From contig NZ_CP078143.1 of the NCBI RefSeq assembly GCF_019891395.1, positions 62,001 through 126,000 of the forward strand: a DNA stretch of 64,000 nucleotides. Direction: 5' to 3'. The stretch comes from Nitratireductor kimnyeongensis (lineage in GTDB: Bacteria; Pseudomonadota; Alphaproteobacteria; Rhizobiales; Rhizobiaceae). The translations under genes and the position numbers were made by a program. A model generated the notes under the pieces. It saw nothing but the letters and a program-made list of their open reading frames with translations, did not search any database and was not told the origin of the DNA. Positions within the stretch are counted from its first letter, which is position 1. Every line of letters starts with the position of its first letter. Positions 45,776 through 54,997 of this stretch are shown one piece after another.

Positions 45776-46729
45776 TCAATCGGGGACTGGTAAACGATCT
45801 TCTAACGGGGCTCCTACCGTGGACTTCAGCCATCGGTCCCTGTGCGTCGCCACGAATGCCGCCGCCTGCGCGGCGATACCTGTGTCAGCGATAATGCGAC
45901 GATGTCCAAGGCCCGGCGCCCAGACCACTGAAACATGCTCCCCCACCCCGCCCATCGCGATGGCGTCCGGTGCGGGCACCTCCTTGTCTTCGGGAGCGTG
46001 AACGATCAGTGTCGGAATCTGGACCTGCCGCAGTTGATCAACGGCCACGAATTCCCGCAAAGGCAATCCGGCGATGTCTTCGACACAGCCTTCAAATTCG
46101 TTTTGAGTTCTCACACCGAGCCCCAGGAACGCGCCGAACTGCAAAAAGAGCTCAGGAAGCGCATTGGGGGAGGCAACCATTACGAGACGTCTTACACGCA
46201 CAGGCGCAATTCCGGCCACAGAACCGGCGATTGCGTTGAGCGCAACCGCTCCACCGAAGGAGTGTCCCACCATTGCATCGAACGGCCCGAGCCATTCGTT
46301 GGCGGAACTCACCGCGGCTACTGCATTGACGATGTTCAGGGATCTTCCACCCGATGCTCCGTGGCCAGGCAGGTCCAGAGAAACGACGCGAAACCCCCGT
46401 CGAAGCAACGCTTCCACAACGGCCTGCATATGTTCGGCACGTGAACGCCACCCGTGAAGAACAAGAACTGCCGGTCCGTCACGCCGAGCGCCCCAGTTCA
46501 CGAACTCATGCGCTACGATTTCGCCATGTGTTGTCGTCAGGTGGTGCCTGCGTGCCTGTTGCATGAAGTTCTTGGACCGCGCGAGCCGGTGTCTTTCCTT
46601 CTCAGACAGCTGCATCGGATCAGGGGTTCGGCAAAACCACCAGAACGCCAAACGCCCGCCGAGACTTGGCGCGACATATTCGAATGTGCCAAAAAGGATT
46701 TTCAGAAAGCGTACGCTGAAACGAGTCAT
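45776..46729 (-). CDS. alpha/beta hydrolase
   Basis: A 317-residue serine hydrolase. The nucleophile elbow is VGHSFGGAVAL. The oxyanion region is VLVLHGWRSRAEHM, an acidic residue follows in IVHAPEDKEVP, and the catalytic His is in APGLGHRRII. The N-terminal 50 residues are hydrophobic (RFLKILFGTFEYVAPSLGGR) and may associate with membrane. It is divergent from a MarR-type regulator across a short region containing two palindromic sites, so repression by that regulator is likely. The substrate is unknown. The ATG 46729 is preferred to a TTG at 46753. Confidence 0.82.
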   Translation of the reverse strand: MTRFSVRFLKILFGTFEYVAPSLGGRLAFWWFCRTPDPMQLSEKERHRLARSKNFMQQARRHHLTTTHGEIVAHEFVNWGARRDGPAVLVLHGWRSRAEHMQAVVEALLRRGFRVVSLDLPGHGASGGRSLNIVNAVAAVSSANEWLGPFDAMVGHSFGGAVALNAIAGSVAGIAPVRVRRLVMVASPNALPELFLQFGAFLGLGVRTQNEFEGCVEDIAGLPLREFVAVDQLRQVQIPTLIVHAPEDKEVPAPDAIAMGGVGEHVSVVWAPGLGHRRIIADTGIAAQAAAFVATHRDRWLKSTVGAPLEDRLPVPD

Positions 46730-46747
46730 GGTAGGAACCCAGATAAT

Positions 46748-46782
46748 GTTCAAGCATGAACAAAGTTAGTTCAATCATGAAC
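46748..46782. promoter_or_regulatory. two tandem palindromes, candidate MarR operator
   Basis: GTTCAAGCATGAAC (46748-46761) and GTTCAATCATGAAC (46769-46782), each an inverted repeat GTTCA-N4-TGAAC, repeat exactly 21 bp apart, two helical turns. Both contain possible MarR start codons (46756 and 46777) and lie between the divergent hydrolase and MarR genes. Confidence 0.7.
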
Positions 46783-47229
46783 AAAATACAAGAACTCCCC
46801 TGGGACAATCCGCGCTTTCGCACATGGATCGCCGTCGCACGTGCTGAGAAAGCCATCGTACGGGCGCTCAGCAAATCGCTCGAGCCCCTCGGCCTCAAGA
46901 TTGCGCAGCTCGACATGCTTATGAACCTGTATCGGCATCCCGGCCAATCCCAGCACGATCTCGCCCGCCGTCTTCTGGTCGGCCGCTCGAACATCACCAT
47001 GCTGTTACCTCAACTGGAAACTCAGGGATTGGTGCGCCGTGAAAACGACGCCAATGACCGACGTGTCTTGCGCCTGTACCTGACCCAGAATGGCGAACAG
47101 CGGCTGATGGAAGCGCTAGCGGTTTATACAAAGCTCATTGATCGGGTGATGGCGCAATCAACGCCAGCACAATGCGAAGCAATGGGAGAGCAGATGCGCC
47201 GCATCAGTGAGGCACTCGCCGAAGAGTGA
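46756..47229 (+). CDS. MarR family transcriptional regulator
   Basis: A ~157-residue winged-helix regulator (or 150 from the second start). The core reads KIAQLDMLMNLYRHPGQSQH, then DLARRLLVGRSNITMLLPQLE, and the wing RRENDANDRRVLRLYLT, all standard MarR. Two possible ATG starts (46756 and 46777) sit within two repeated palindromes, so the protein probably represses its own gene and the divergent hydrolase. No cysteine redox sensor is obvious. The AraC gene lies convergently downstream. Confidence 0.9.
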   Translation: MNKVSSIMNKIQELPWDNPRFRTWIAVARAEKAIVRALSKSLEPLGLKIAQLDMLMNLYRHPGQSQHDLARRLLVGRSNITMLLPQLETQGLVRRENDANDRRVLRLYLTQNGEQRLMEALAVYTKLIDRVMAQSTPAQCEAMGEQMRRISEALAEE

Positions 47230-47254
47230 AGGACCGACTTTCAACAAACGCGGG

Positions 47255-48103
47255 CTATACCTCGGCCGCGCTTTCTGCCTCCGGCTCTCTCAAATAATTG
47301 CGCGGCGAAGCACCCAGCATTCTTTTGAACATGGTGGTGAAGGCGGCGACGCTTTCATAGCCCAGGTCCAGAGCCACGGTGGTCACGGCTTCTCCGCTTG
47401 CCAGTCTCGGCAACGCGGCAAACAGGCTGGCCTGCTGACGCCAAAGCGAGAGGCTGAGCCCCACCTCCTGCTTGAAACGTCGCGTAAACGTGCGCCTGCT
47501 CATGCCCGCCGAATGCGCCCAATGATCGATGATGACACGGCTCTCCGGTGCTTCAAGAAAGGTTCGGCACATGCGTGCAAGACGGGGATCTGAGGGAAAT
47601 GGCAATCCCAGCGGCAACTCGGGCAAACGTGGTATCTCATGCATGATGAGCCCGTAGAGCAGACCGTTTCGTCCGGTTGGACGCACGATATGTGGCAATG
47701 TCGCCACCTCCTCCAGAAGGCTTCGCATGAGCGGGGTTATTCGAACGACACGGGGCCTCGATGGCAGATCAGGGATCGCTTCAGGCAAAACATAAACCGA
47801 CTGCACACGCACATCGGTCATCATCTCCACCGCATGCTCCAGCCCGGAAGGTATCCAGATGGCCTGTCCGGTTGGCACGATCCAATGACCAAACCTGGTC
47901 TTGACCAGCACCACCCCGCGGCTGGCGTGAAGGAGTTGCCCCCGCGTATGACGATGGGCAGGCACCTCGGCATGCGCGGACTGCGCGATCTCACCGATGA
48001 CAAGATCACCCTCCATGTCCTCCAGCCATGAGCGACGCTTTTCATCGTCGACCGGCCTGTCGCTATTGAAGACAACTTTATTGGGGCTAGAGGGAGAAAT
48101 CAT
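47255..48103 (-). CDS. AraC family transcriptional regulator
   Basis: A 282-residue activator. The N-terminal cupin (about 30-150) has AHRHTRGQLLHASRG and IPSGLEHAVEM. The C-terminal double helix-turn-helix (about 185-282) has WAHSAGMSRRTFTRRFKQEV and LGYESVAAFTTMFKRMLGAS. The ATG at 48103 is preferred; a GTG at 48112 precedes it. It is divergent from the Fsr-like transporter gene, with about 108 nt between starts, so it likely controls that transporter. The inducer is unknown. Confidence 0.88.
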   Translation of the reverse strand: MISPSSPNKVVFNSDRPVDDEKRRSWLEDMEGDLVIGEIAQSAHAEVPAHRHTRGQLLHASRGVVLVKTRFGHWIVPTGQAIWIPSGLEHAVEMMTDVRVQSVYVLPEAIPDLPSRPRVVRITPLMRSLLEEVATLPHIVRPTGRNGLLYGLIMHEIPRLPELPLGLPFPSDPRLARMCRTFLEAPESRVIIDHWAHSAGMSRRTFTRRFKQEVGLSLSLWRQQASLFAALPRLASGEAVTTVALDLGYESVAAFTTMFKRMLGASPRNYLREPEAESAAEV

Positions 48104-48211
48104 TTGGCCCACTTGCGAAAAAACTAGACCAAATCACCGAGGCAGGTCATTTGCAAGGGGCGTATAAGCGGCTGCCGTCCATTCGGCGAAGTTTTCCCAT
48201 GGAGCATTGAC

Positions 48212-49414
48212 GTGACCGACACCACCGCCGACCGGCCCGCCGCACCAGCAGAACAGACCGCGTTTGCGGTTCTACTGGCCGTCAGCTTCTGCCACATGCT
48301 GAACGACATCATGCAGTCGATGCTCGCGGCGATCTATCCGATGCTCAAAAGCGATTATGGGTTGGATTTCTGGCAAATCGGCCTCTTGACCATGGCGTTT
48401 CAGGTGACCGCGTCGCTGCTCCAGCCGGCTATCGGGCTAACCACTGACAAGAAGCCCATGCCGTACTCCCTGCCCGTCGGCATGGGGTCGACCTTCATCG
48501 GACTGCTTCTGTTGGCCACGGCCGCCAATTATCCGCTGCTCCTGATCGGGGCCATGTTCATTGGTCTGGGATCTGCGATCTTTCACCCTGAATCCTCCCG
48601 TGTGGCCCGTCTTGCATCGGGTGGTCGGTATGGGCTGGCGCAGGCGGTCTTTCAGGTGGGTGGCAATGCGGGCACGGCAATCGGTCCGCTGCTCGCCGCC
48701 TTTATCGTGGTGCCACGAGGTCAGGGCAGTGTCGCGTGGTTCTCTCTTGCTGCACTCCTCGGCATGATCGTTCTGTGGCGCGTAAGCGCGTGGTATGCAG
48801 CATACCGCCAGCGCACCGCAAAACGTGCAGCACCCTCCCAGGTCGTTGCCCTTCCACGCGGCAAGATCGCCATGTCGCTCGCAATTCTGGTCTCTCTGGT
48901 CTTCGCGAAGAATGTCTACATGGCTGGAATTTCAAGCTATTACACGTTTTTTCTGATCGAGAAATTCGGGATCAGTGTCCAGCAGTCCCAGATTCTTCTG
49001 TTCGTTTTCCTGGGATCGGTCGCAGCCGGAACCGTTCTGGGTGGGTTGATCGGTGATCGTATCGGATCGAAAACCGTGATCTGGTTCTCCATACTCGGCG
49101 TCCTGCCATTCACCCTGGCTCTCCCTTATGCCAACCTGTTCTGGACCCCGGTCCTTAGCGTTGCAATCGGCCTTATTCTCGCGTCCGCTTTCCCGCAGAT
49201 CGTGGTTTTCGCGCAGGAGCTGTTGCCGGGCCGCGTGGGGATGGTCGCCGGCATGTTCTTTGGCTTTGCCTTTGGCCTCGGTGGCCTTGGGGCAGCGGTG
49301 CTGGGCATCGTCGCAGACAGCACCGGGATCGAATTCGTCTACAGGATCTGCTCCTTCTTGCCATTGCTCGGCCTGTTGACCGTGTTTCTCCCAAACCTCA
49401 AAAAGACGGGATGA
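48212..49414 (+). CDS. MFS transporter of the fosmidomycin-resistance (Fsr) type
   Basis: A 400-residue 12-helix transporter. The first helix, SFCHMLNDIMQSMLAAIYPM, and the following SDYGLDFWQIGLLT are close to the Fsr subfamily, which exports fosmidomycin and related compounds. It starts with GTG at 48212. It is divergent from an AraC regulator and followed, 19 nt later, by a VOC protein gene on the same strand; both may respond to a toxic metabolite. The natural substrate is unknown. Confidence 0.85.
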   Translation: MTDTTADRPAAPAEQTAFAVLLAVSFCHMLNDIMQSMLAAIYPMLKSDYGLDFWQIGLLTMAFQVTASLLQPAIGLTTDKKPMPYSLPVGMGSTFIGLLLLATAANYPLLLIGAMFIGLGSAIFHPESSRVARLASGGRYGLAQAVFQVGGNAGTAIGPLLAAFIVVPRGQGSVAWFSLAALLGMIVLWRVSAWYAAYRQRTAKRAAPSQVVALPRGKIAMSLAILVSLVFAKNVYMAGISSYYTFFLIEKFGISVQQSQILLFVFLGSVAAGTVLGGLIGDRIGSKTVIWFSILGVLPFTLALPYANLFWTPVLSVAIGLILASAFPQIVVFAQELLPGRVGMVAGMFFGFAFGLGGLGAAVLGIVADSTGIEFVYRICSFLPLLGLLTVFLPNLKKTG

Positions 49415-49433
49415 GATCGAACGGAGACATGTC

Positions 49434-49784
49434 GTGCAAGTGAAGCGGATTGTCGCCAACATAGCCTCGGACCAGGTCGACAAGGCGAGGCAATTCTACG
49501 CCGATGTCCTTGGGCTCGACATCCTGATGCATCAGGGCTGGATCGCGACCTATGGCGCGCAGGAAAAGATGACCCTGCAGGTGAGCATCATGTCACAGGG
49601 AGGATCGGACACGCCTGTGCCCGATCTTTCCATTGAGGTGGACGATCTCGATGAGGCGCTTGGGAGGGTCCGGAAGGCAGGATATCCCGTTGAATACGGC
49701 CCGGCCGAGGAGCCTTGGGGCGTCAGGCGCTTCTACACCCGCGACCCCTTCGGAAAGCTGGTGAACATTCTCGTTCACCGCTGA
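49434..49784 (+). CDS. VOC family protein (glyoxalase/bleomycin-resistance fold)
   Basis: A 116-residue single VOC domain protein. Typical features are IVANIASDQVDKARQFYADV, VLGLDIL, a Gln/Glu-containing beta strand, DLSIEVDDLDEALGRVRKAG and FYTRDPFGKLVNILVHR. The GTG start at 49434 follows CGGAGA. Proteins of this fold bind metal and may be lyases, dioxygenases or drug-binding resistance proteins; no specific substrate can be assigned. It is downstream of the Fsr-like MFS gene and ends 6 nt before the convergent FMN-binding gene. Confidence 0.85.
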   Translation: MQVKRIVANIASDQVDKARQFYADVLGLDILMHQGWIATYGAQEKMTLQVSIMSQGGSDTPVPDLSIEVDDLDEALGRVRKAGYPVEYGPAEEPWGVRRFYTRDPFGKLVNILVHR

Positions 49785-49790
49785 GGTGAG

Positions 49791-50417
49791 CTACCACATG
49801 CTCTTTCGGGCACGGTCAGGCCATTCCCTGTCATAGGAAACACCATCGATCTCAGCCCGGCTTGTCACCTGAAGGATTTGCCCAAGCGTCGGCAGGTTCT
49901 TCGGATCGACATGCTTTTCGCTGTTCCAGAGGTCGGAGCGAACGATCGCCCGCGCGCACTGAAAATAAACCTCCACCACCGAAAGGACGATGACCGATCG
50001 CGGTGCGGCTTCATCAACAGCAAAGGAAGCACACAAATCAGGATCGATCGAAAGCCTCGCACGGCCGTTGACGCGCAACGTCGTACCGGATCCCGGAATC
50101 AGGAAAAGAAAGGCGGCCCGTTCATCACGAACAATGTTGCGTAGCGAATCCATACGGTTGTTGCCGCGCCGATCGGGCATCATGAGCGTTTTCTCATCAT
50201 GAATGCGCACGACGCCGGGTTTGTCGCCGCGCGGCGAGCAGTCAATCCCCTCAGAACCGATGGTGGCGAGCGCCACAAAGGGCGACGCTGCAACCAGCGT
50301 TGCATACTCCGGTATCACCCGGTCCGTGACCTTGACGAGAGAGGCTTGGCCGGCCGTCCCGTAAAGCGCTTCAAGGGCCTCAATCGACGTAATGGAATGT
50401 GCGTCCGGCTCAAGCAT
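49791..50417 (-). CDS. pyridoxamine 5'-phosphate oxidase-family FMN-binding protein (MSMEG_1061-like)
   Basis: A ~208-residue split-barrel flavin protein. The opening and core (ASPFVALATIGSEGIDCSPR, then GDKPGVVRIHDEKTLMMPDR, RGNNRMDSLRNIV) match the MSMEG_1061/TIGR04025 group of putative FMN-dependent oxidoreductases. The start is an ATG at 50417 (a GTG at 50420 is directly upstream). It overlaps the DUF971 gene's 3' end by a few nt, so these two are coupled. The physiological substrate is unknown. Confidence 0.85.
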   Translation of the reverse strand: MLEPDAHSITSIEALEALYGTAGQASLVKVTDRVIPEYATLVAASPFVALATIGSEGIDCSPRGDKPGVVRIHDEKTLMMPDRRGNNRMDSLRNIVRDERAAFLFLIPGSGTTLRVNGRARLSIDPDLCASFAVDEAAPRSVIVLSVVEVYFQCARAIVRSDLWNSEKHVDPKNLPTLGQILQVTSRAEIDGVSYDREWPDRARKSMW

Positions 50418-50763
50418 CACGGCTCAATCCTTTTTGCTTCAGATCGTCCAGATACCACTGCCACTTGGCCTCTTTGCTGGTGGAGAGTTCATGCAGATAG
50501 GCCCAGGTGAAAATGCCGCTTTGGTGTCCGTCGCTGAACACAAGTCTTACCGCATAATTGCCGACGGGCTCGGCCCGGCTTATGGTTACGTGACGTTTTC
50601 CTGAAACCGTTACGCGCTGTTCGGGCGAGTGTCCCTGCACCTCGGCCGAAGGGGACAACACGCGAAGCATTTCAGCCGACAGCTCGACTGGTTCGGCATC
50701 CGAAAACAGAACCGCCATCACCGAGCGGTCCTTTGAAACACGCAGTTCCTTGGGAGGTTTCAT
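50410..50763 (-). CDS. DUF971 domain protein
   Basis: A 117-residue protein of the DUF971 (gamma-butyrobetaine hydroxylase-like N-terminal) family. Family-like elements are PPKELRVSKDRSVMAVLFSD, LRVLSPSAEVQGHSPEQR, and GNYAVRLVFSDGHQSGIFTW with AYLHEL. In other genomes such proteins have been connected with Fe-S or Moco handling, but function here is uncertain. The ATG at 50763 is used; the frame is open much further upstream, overlapping moaA, but that part is not family-like. It is divergent from moaA. Confidence 0.85.
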   Translation of the reverse strand: MKPPKELRVSKDRSVMAVLFSDAEPVELSAEMLRVLSPSAEVQGHSPEQRVTVSGKRHVTISRAEPVGNYAVRLVFSDGHQSGIFTWAYLHELSTSKEAKWQWYLDDLKQKGLSRDA

Positions 50764-50880
50764 GAGCCACCGCCTTTCGGATCTAGACCTATTCAGCTTT
50801 GGCCCAAGTGAAAAGCCCTTCCCTGCAATTGCCCGGACAATTGCACCAATGCTAGCCTGTGGCGCTTGACGGGCGAGCCG

Positions 50881-50894
50881 TATGTCACGACATA
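50881..50894. repeat. perfect inverted repeat before moaA
   Basis: TATGTC-AC-GACATA, arms 6 bp, centred 23 nt upstream of the moaA ATG. Could be an operator for moaA or the divergent DUF971 gene. No regulator is identified. Confidence 0.4.
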
Positions 50895-50910
50895 ACAGAG
50901 TACCAACCCG

Positions 50911-51942
50911 ATGAAGAATGCCAGCGGAAGCGAGCCTATGACGCAAAGCACCATGACCGATCCTTTTGGGCGCGCCATTGACTATCTGCGCGTTTCGGTC
51001 ACCGATCGCTGCGATTTCCGTTGCGTGTATTGCATGGCGGAGGACATGACGTTCCTCCCCAAGCGGGACTTGCTGAGCCTCGAGGAACTGGACCGGCTCT
51101 GCACCGTCTTTATCGAGAAAGGCGTTCGACGCCTGCGTCTCACCGGCGGAGAACCATTGGTACGCAAAAACATCATGCATCTGGTGCGCCAGCTCTCACG
51201 GCATTTGAAAACCGGGGCGCTTGACGAGCTTACCTTGACCAGCAACGGCTCGCAGCTCGAGCGTTTTGCGGGTGAGCTGGCCGACTGCGGTGTGAAACGC
51301 ATCAACGTCTCGATCGACACGCTGGACCCGGGCAAATTCCATGCAATCACCCGGTGGGGCAAGCTGGAAAAGGTTATGCGCGGAATTGAGGCTGCGGAAG
51401 AAGCCGGGCTGAAGATCAAGCTCAATACCGTGGCACTCAAGGGTTTCAACGAAGATGAGATTCCCACCATGTTGCGCTGGGCGCATGGTCGCGGAATGGA
51501 CATGACCGTGATCGAAACAATGCCCATGGGTGAGATAGACGGTGATCGAACCGACCAGTATCTCCCACTGTCCCTCCTTCGCGCTCAACTGGAGCGGCAA
51601 TTCACGTTGACAGACATTCCCTTCAAGACGGGCGGCCCGGCGCGCTACGTGGACATTGCCGAAACGGGTGGCAAGCTCGGCTTCATTACACCGATGACAC
51701 ACAATTTCTGTGAAAGCTGCAACCGCGTGCGCATCACATGCACCGGCATGCTCTATATGTGCCTCGGCCAGGACGATTCAGCCGATTTGCGCGCCGCGCT
51801 GAGAGCATCGGAAGGCAATGATCTTCTCGCCACGGCTATCGACAATGCCATTGCGCGCAAACCCAAGGGGCATGATTTCGTCATTGACCGGCGCACCAAT
51901 CGCCCATCGGTCTCACGGCATATGAGCGTCACTGGCGGTTAG
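50911..51942 (+). CDS. moaA: GTP 3',8-cyclase (molybdenum cofactor synthesis)
   Basis: A 343-residue radical SAM enzyme. It converts GTP to 3',8-cyclo-GTP, the first step of molybdopterin synthesis. The N-terminal cluster motif is CDFRCVYC (CxxxCxxC) within [19 protein letters not shown]. The second cluster site is [27 protein letters not shown] is also present. The ATG at 50911 or, less likely, a later Met ([15 protein letters not shown]) starts it. moaB/moaC are absent nearby. mobA and mobB lie 2.4 kb downstream in the same direction. Confidence 0.96.
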   Translation: MKNASGSEPMTQSTMTDPFGRAIDYLRVSVTDRCDFRCVYCMAEDMTFLPKRDLLSLEELDRLCTVFIEKGVRRLRLTGGEPLVRKNIMHLVRQLSRHLKTGALDELTLTSNGSQLERFAGELADCGVKRINVSIDTLDPGKFHAITRWGKLEKVMRGIEAAEEAGLKIKLNTVALKGFNEDEIPTMLRWAHGRGMDMTVIETMPMGEIDGDRTDQYLPLSLLRAQLERQFTLTDIPFKTGGPARYVDIAETGGKLGFITPMTHNFCESCNRVRITCTGMLYMCLGQDDSADLRAALRASEGNDLLATAIDNAIARKPKGHDFVIDRRTNRPSVSRHMSVTGG

Positions 51943-52104
51943 GTCGCAGCCTCCGGTTTTTCAGCCACGAACCGATTGCCAATTCAATAAGGTATACTTA
52001 GCATCGGATCCCATTGTGGAGGTGGGATTCGTTTTTTCCCGAACACCATAGGAACTCATTCAAGGTGGGCACGGTACGTTGAAAACCGTCACCTGTTCGC
52101 CATT

Positions 52105-53043
52105 GTGCACTGCGGGGTGGTCGTGTCGTTTTCGCCGAATGCGCGCGGTGCGCTTTTTATGTCCGTTGCCATGGCTGGCTTTACCGTCAATGACGGCCTG
52201 ACAAAGCTAGTGGCCGAAAACATGAATATGGCGCAGGTCATGCTGGTGCGCGGGGTCATGGCTACGCTGGTCATGATGCTGCTCGCATGGCACTGGAAAG
52301 CGCTGAAAGCGCCGCGCGCCATCTTCCACCCCATGGTAGCCTTGCGCGTCGCGGGCGAGACCGGTGCCACCATCTGTTTCCTTTCGGCCCTTGCCCATAT
52401 GCCGATTGCCAACCTTGCAGCCGTCATGCAGGCACTTCCACTAGCTGTGACACTCGGCGCGGCCTTCGTTTTGGGCGAGCCCGTTGGTTGGCGCCGCTGG
52501 AGCGCCATTCTGGTGGGTTTCATCGGCATCTTGATCATCATTCGGCCCGGCTTCGATGCCTTCAATGCCTATTCGCTCTACGGTGTGGCAGCAGTGGCCT
52601 TTGCCACGATGCGTGATCTCACGACCCGGAAGATACCGCCAGATATCCCCTCTCCCTTGATTTCTGCTGCGACCGCCGCCTCGGTGACGATTGCCGGCGC
52701 CGTTTTACTCGCACCCTACGGAGGCTGGACACCGATGAGCGGAGCCGATTTCACTGTTCTTGTGGGCGCCACATTGTGCATTGTTTGCGGCTACCATTTC
52801 ATCGTGCTGTCGCTGCGGGCAGGCGAGCTCTCCTTCATCGCACCCTTCCGCTATACAGCGCTCTTATGGGCCATCGGGCTTGGCATTGTGTTTTTTGCCG
52901 ACTGGCCCGATCGCGTGATGATTGCAGGCGCCCTGTTGGTCGTATGTTCAGGTCTCTACACGCTTTACCGCGAACAGATCGTCAACCGAACGAAGCCTGC
53001 CGCAAAAAGCACCAGTCCCGGAATGGCCACTGAAGGCACATGA
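52105..53043 (+). CDS. DMT/EamA family transporter
   Basis: A 312-residue ten-helix exporter with the twofold EamA repeat: RGALFMSVAMAGFTVNDGLT in repeat one and a matching start of repeat two near residue 155. The EamA motif ALLWAIGLGIVFFADWPDRV is visible in the second half. The start codon is uncertain (GTG at 52105 taken; other GTGs at 52117 and 52123 and ATG 52159 are possible). The substrate is unknown. It lies between moaA and an MFS gene, all on the plus strand. Confidence 0.85.
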   Translation: MHCGVVVSFSPNARGALFMSVAMAGFTVNDGLTKLVAENMNMAQVMLVRGVMATLVMMLLAWHWKALKAPRAIFHPMVALRVAGETGATICFLSALAHMPIANLAAVMQALPLAVTLGAAFVLGEPVGWRRWSAILVGFIGILIIIRPGFDAFNAYSLYGVAAVAFATMRDLTTRKIPPDIPSPLISAATAASVTIAGAVLLAPYGGWTPMSGADFTVLVGATLCIVCGYHFIVLSLRAGELSFIAPFRYTALLWAIGLGIVFFADWPDRVMIAGALLVVCSGLYTLYREQIVNRTKPAAKSTSPGMATEGT

Positions 53044-53130
53044 CGTGATTCATTAAGTCGTTCAATTCCGCCGGCCCAAACGAGCATCTTCAAAAAATGC
53101 CGGCACCACTCGGCCACAGTCGTCAGGCCG

Positions 53131-54366
53131 ATGAACATGCAAGGTTCGCAAGACGTTATGGAAAAAAAAATCCTATCTCGCTCAGCAACACCGCCTCACA
53201 TCGTGACACTCGTGATCGCGACCGCGACGGCGGCCGTTTCCATGAACGTTTTCCTGCCCTCCCTTCCTGGCATGGCTTTGTATTTCCAAGCGGACTACAG
53301 CATCGTTCAACTGGCGGTTTCGCTTTACCTTGCGGCCACAGCCGTCCTTCAGCTGGGGATCGGCCCCGCTTCGGATCATTTCGGTCGCCGTCCGGTCATG
53401 CTTACCTGTTTCGCAATATTCATTCTGGCAACCATCGCCGCACTGATTGCGCCCAACATCACCGTTTTCCTGATCTGTCGGGTGATGCAGGCCTTCGCCG
53501 CCGCCGGCATGGTTCTCTCAAGGGCTATCGTGCGCGACACGGTCGGTGCGGATGAAGCGGCAAGCCGAATAGGCTATATCACCATGGGCATGACGCTCGC
53601 TCCCATGCTTGGGCCCCTGATCGGAGGGTTTCTGGATGAGCTCTACGGATGGAAAGCAACGTTTTACCTGATCCTCGGCTTCGGGATCATCTCGTTCGTG
53701 GTGGTGTATCTCGACCTGGGCGAAACAAACCGCAACCCATCCGCCAGCATGACGGCCCAGGTAAAAAACTATCCCGAGCTTTTCCGCGCCAGACGTTTCT
53801 GGGGCTACACGGCAACCGCCGCCATGGCGTCAGGAGCATTTTTTGCATTCCTCGGCGGCGGCCCCTACGTCGCCACGGAAATTCTCGATCTGACGCCATC
53901 TCAATACGGGATGTATTTCATCCTGATCTCGGTCGGTTACATGATCGGAAATTTTCTTACTGCTCGCTTCTCGAGGCGGATCGGTATCAATCCCATGATG
54001 CTTGCGGGCAATATTCTTGCCTCTCTCGGACTTGTTCTTTCGCTGGTGCTTTTTGCAGCAGGGCTTCTTCATCCGATGTCGCTTTTTGGTCCCTCATTCT
54101 TCGTTGGCATCGGTAACGGCATGACCATGCCAAATGCCAATGCGGGCATTGTCAGCGTCAGGCCGCATCTTGCCGGTTCGGCCTCGGGCCTCGGCGGGGC
54201 CCTGCAGATCGGCGGAGGAGCGGCGCTTTCAGTTATTGCCGGGTTAGTGCTTTCTCGGGAAACCGGCCCATTCCCGTTGATATGGGTGATGCTCGCATCC
54301 TCCACGCTCGCCATCGTCGCATCGCTTTATGTGATCTATGTTGCCCGCCAGGCAGGAAACATCTGA
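53131..54366 (+). CDS. Bcr/CflA-type multidrug efflux MFS transporter
   Basis: A 411-residue 12-helix efflux protein. The loop 2-3 motif GPASDHFGRRPVML and the fifth-helix region AFAAAGMVLSRAIVRDTVG are typical of the Bcr/CflA group of drug and cystine exporters. The N-terminus MNMQGSQDVMEKKILSRSAT precedes the first helix. Mob genes follow: mobA begins 7 nt after its stop. It is likely co-transcribed with the cofactor genes although functionally unrelated. Confidence 0.88.
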   Translation: MNMQGSQDVMEKKILSRSATPPHIVTLVIATATAAVSMNVFLPSLPGMALYFQADYSIVQLAVSLYLAATAVLQLGIGPASDHFGRRPVMLTCFAIFILATIAALIAPNITVFLICRVMQAFAAAGMVLSRAIVRDTVGADEAASRIGYITMGMTLAPMLGPLIGGFLDELYGWKATFYLILGFGIISFVVVYLDLGETNRNPSASMTAQVKNYPELFRARRFWGYTATAAMASGAFFAFLGGGPYVATEILDLTPSQYGMYFILISVGYMIGNFLTARFSRRIGINPMMLAGNILASLGLVLSLVLFAAGLLHPMSLFGPSFFVGIGNGMTMPNANAGIVSVRPHLAGSASGLGGALQIGGGAALSVIAGLVLSRETGPFPLIWVMLASSTLAIVASLYVIYVARQAGNI

Positions 54367-54373
54367 GGGAGCG

Positions 54374-54997
54374 ATGAGTTTGGGCGTAGCAGGGGTCATC
54401 CTCGCCGGTGGAACGGCGCAGCGCATGGGTGGCGGCGACAAGGGACTGCTGCGTCTCAACACTAAAACGATCATCGAAACGGTGATGGAGCGGCTAGCAC
54501 CTCAGGTCGACCGCATGGTGCTCAACGCCAACGGCGACCCGCAGAGGTTCGCTTCGCTGGGGCTTGAGGTGGTTGCAGATCCCCTCCCCGAACCCATGGG
54601 TCCGTTGGGCGGCGTTCTGGCGGGCCTTGAATGGGCGGAAGAGAACGCACCCGGGCTTTCCCATATCGTGACAGCTGCAGCAGACACGCCTTTTCTTCCT
54701 GCAGACCTTGTTCCGCGCCTGATGGATGCGGCTCTTGTTTCAGGAGGGCCCGCAATGGCGCGCAGCAACGGCGCACTTCATCCGGTCTTCGCTCTCTGGC
54801 CTCTGCCACTCGCCAATGACCTAGCCCGCCATCTTATCAGCGGCGGAACCCGTCGCCTCCGCGCCTATGCTTGCGAGCGACACAATACGGCTTTCGTGGA
54901 CTTTCCCTGCAGTCCCGACGCCGATCCGTTCTTCAATATCAACACGCCCGAAGATCTCCAGACGGCGCGTGAAAGACACCAAAGGGAAGCAATGTGA
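54374..54997 (+). CDS. mobA: molybdenum cofactor guanylyltransferase
   Basis: A 207-residue nucleotidyltransferase that adds GMP to Mo-molybdopterin, making the MGD form used by the DMSO-reductase enzyme family. The N-terminal nucleotide site AGVILAGGTAQRMGGGDKGL and the metal/substrate strands (VTAAADTPFLPADLV, then FFNINTPEDL near the end) are canonical. The ATG at 54374 follows GAGGGAGCG, 7 nt after the MFS stop. Its stop overlaps the mobB start by 4 nt, so they are translationally coupled. Confidence 0.94.
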   Translation: MSLGVAGVILAGGTAQRMGGGDKGLLRLNTKTIIETVMERLAPQVDRMVLNANGDPQRFASLGLEVVADPLPEPMGPLGGVLAGLEWAEENAPGLSHIVTAAADTPFLPADLVPRLMDAALVSGGPAMARSNGALHPVFALWPLPLANDLARHLISGGTRRLRAYACERHNTAFVDFPCSPDADPFFNINTPEDLQTARERHQREAM

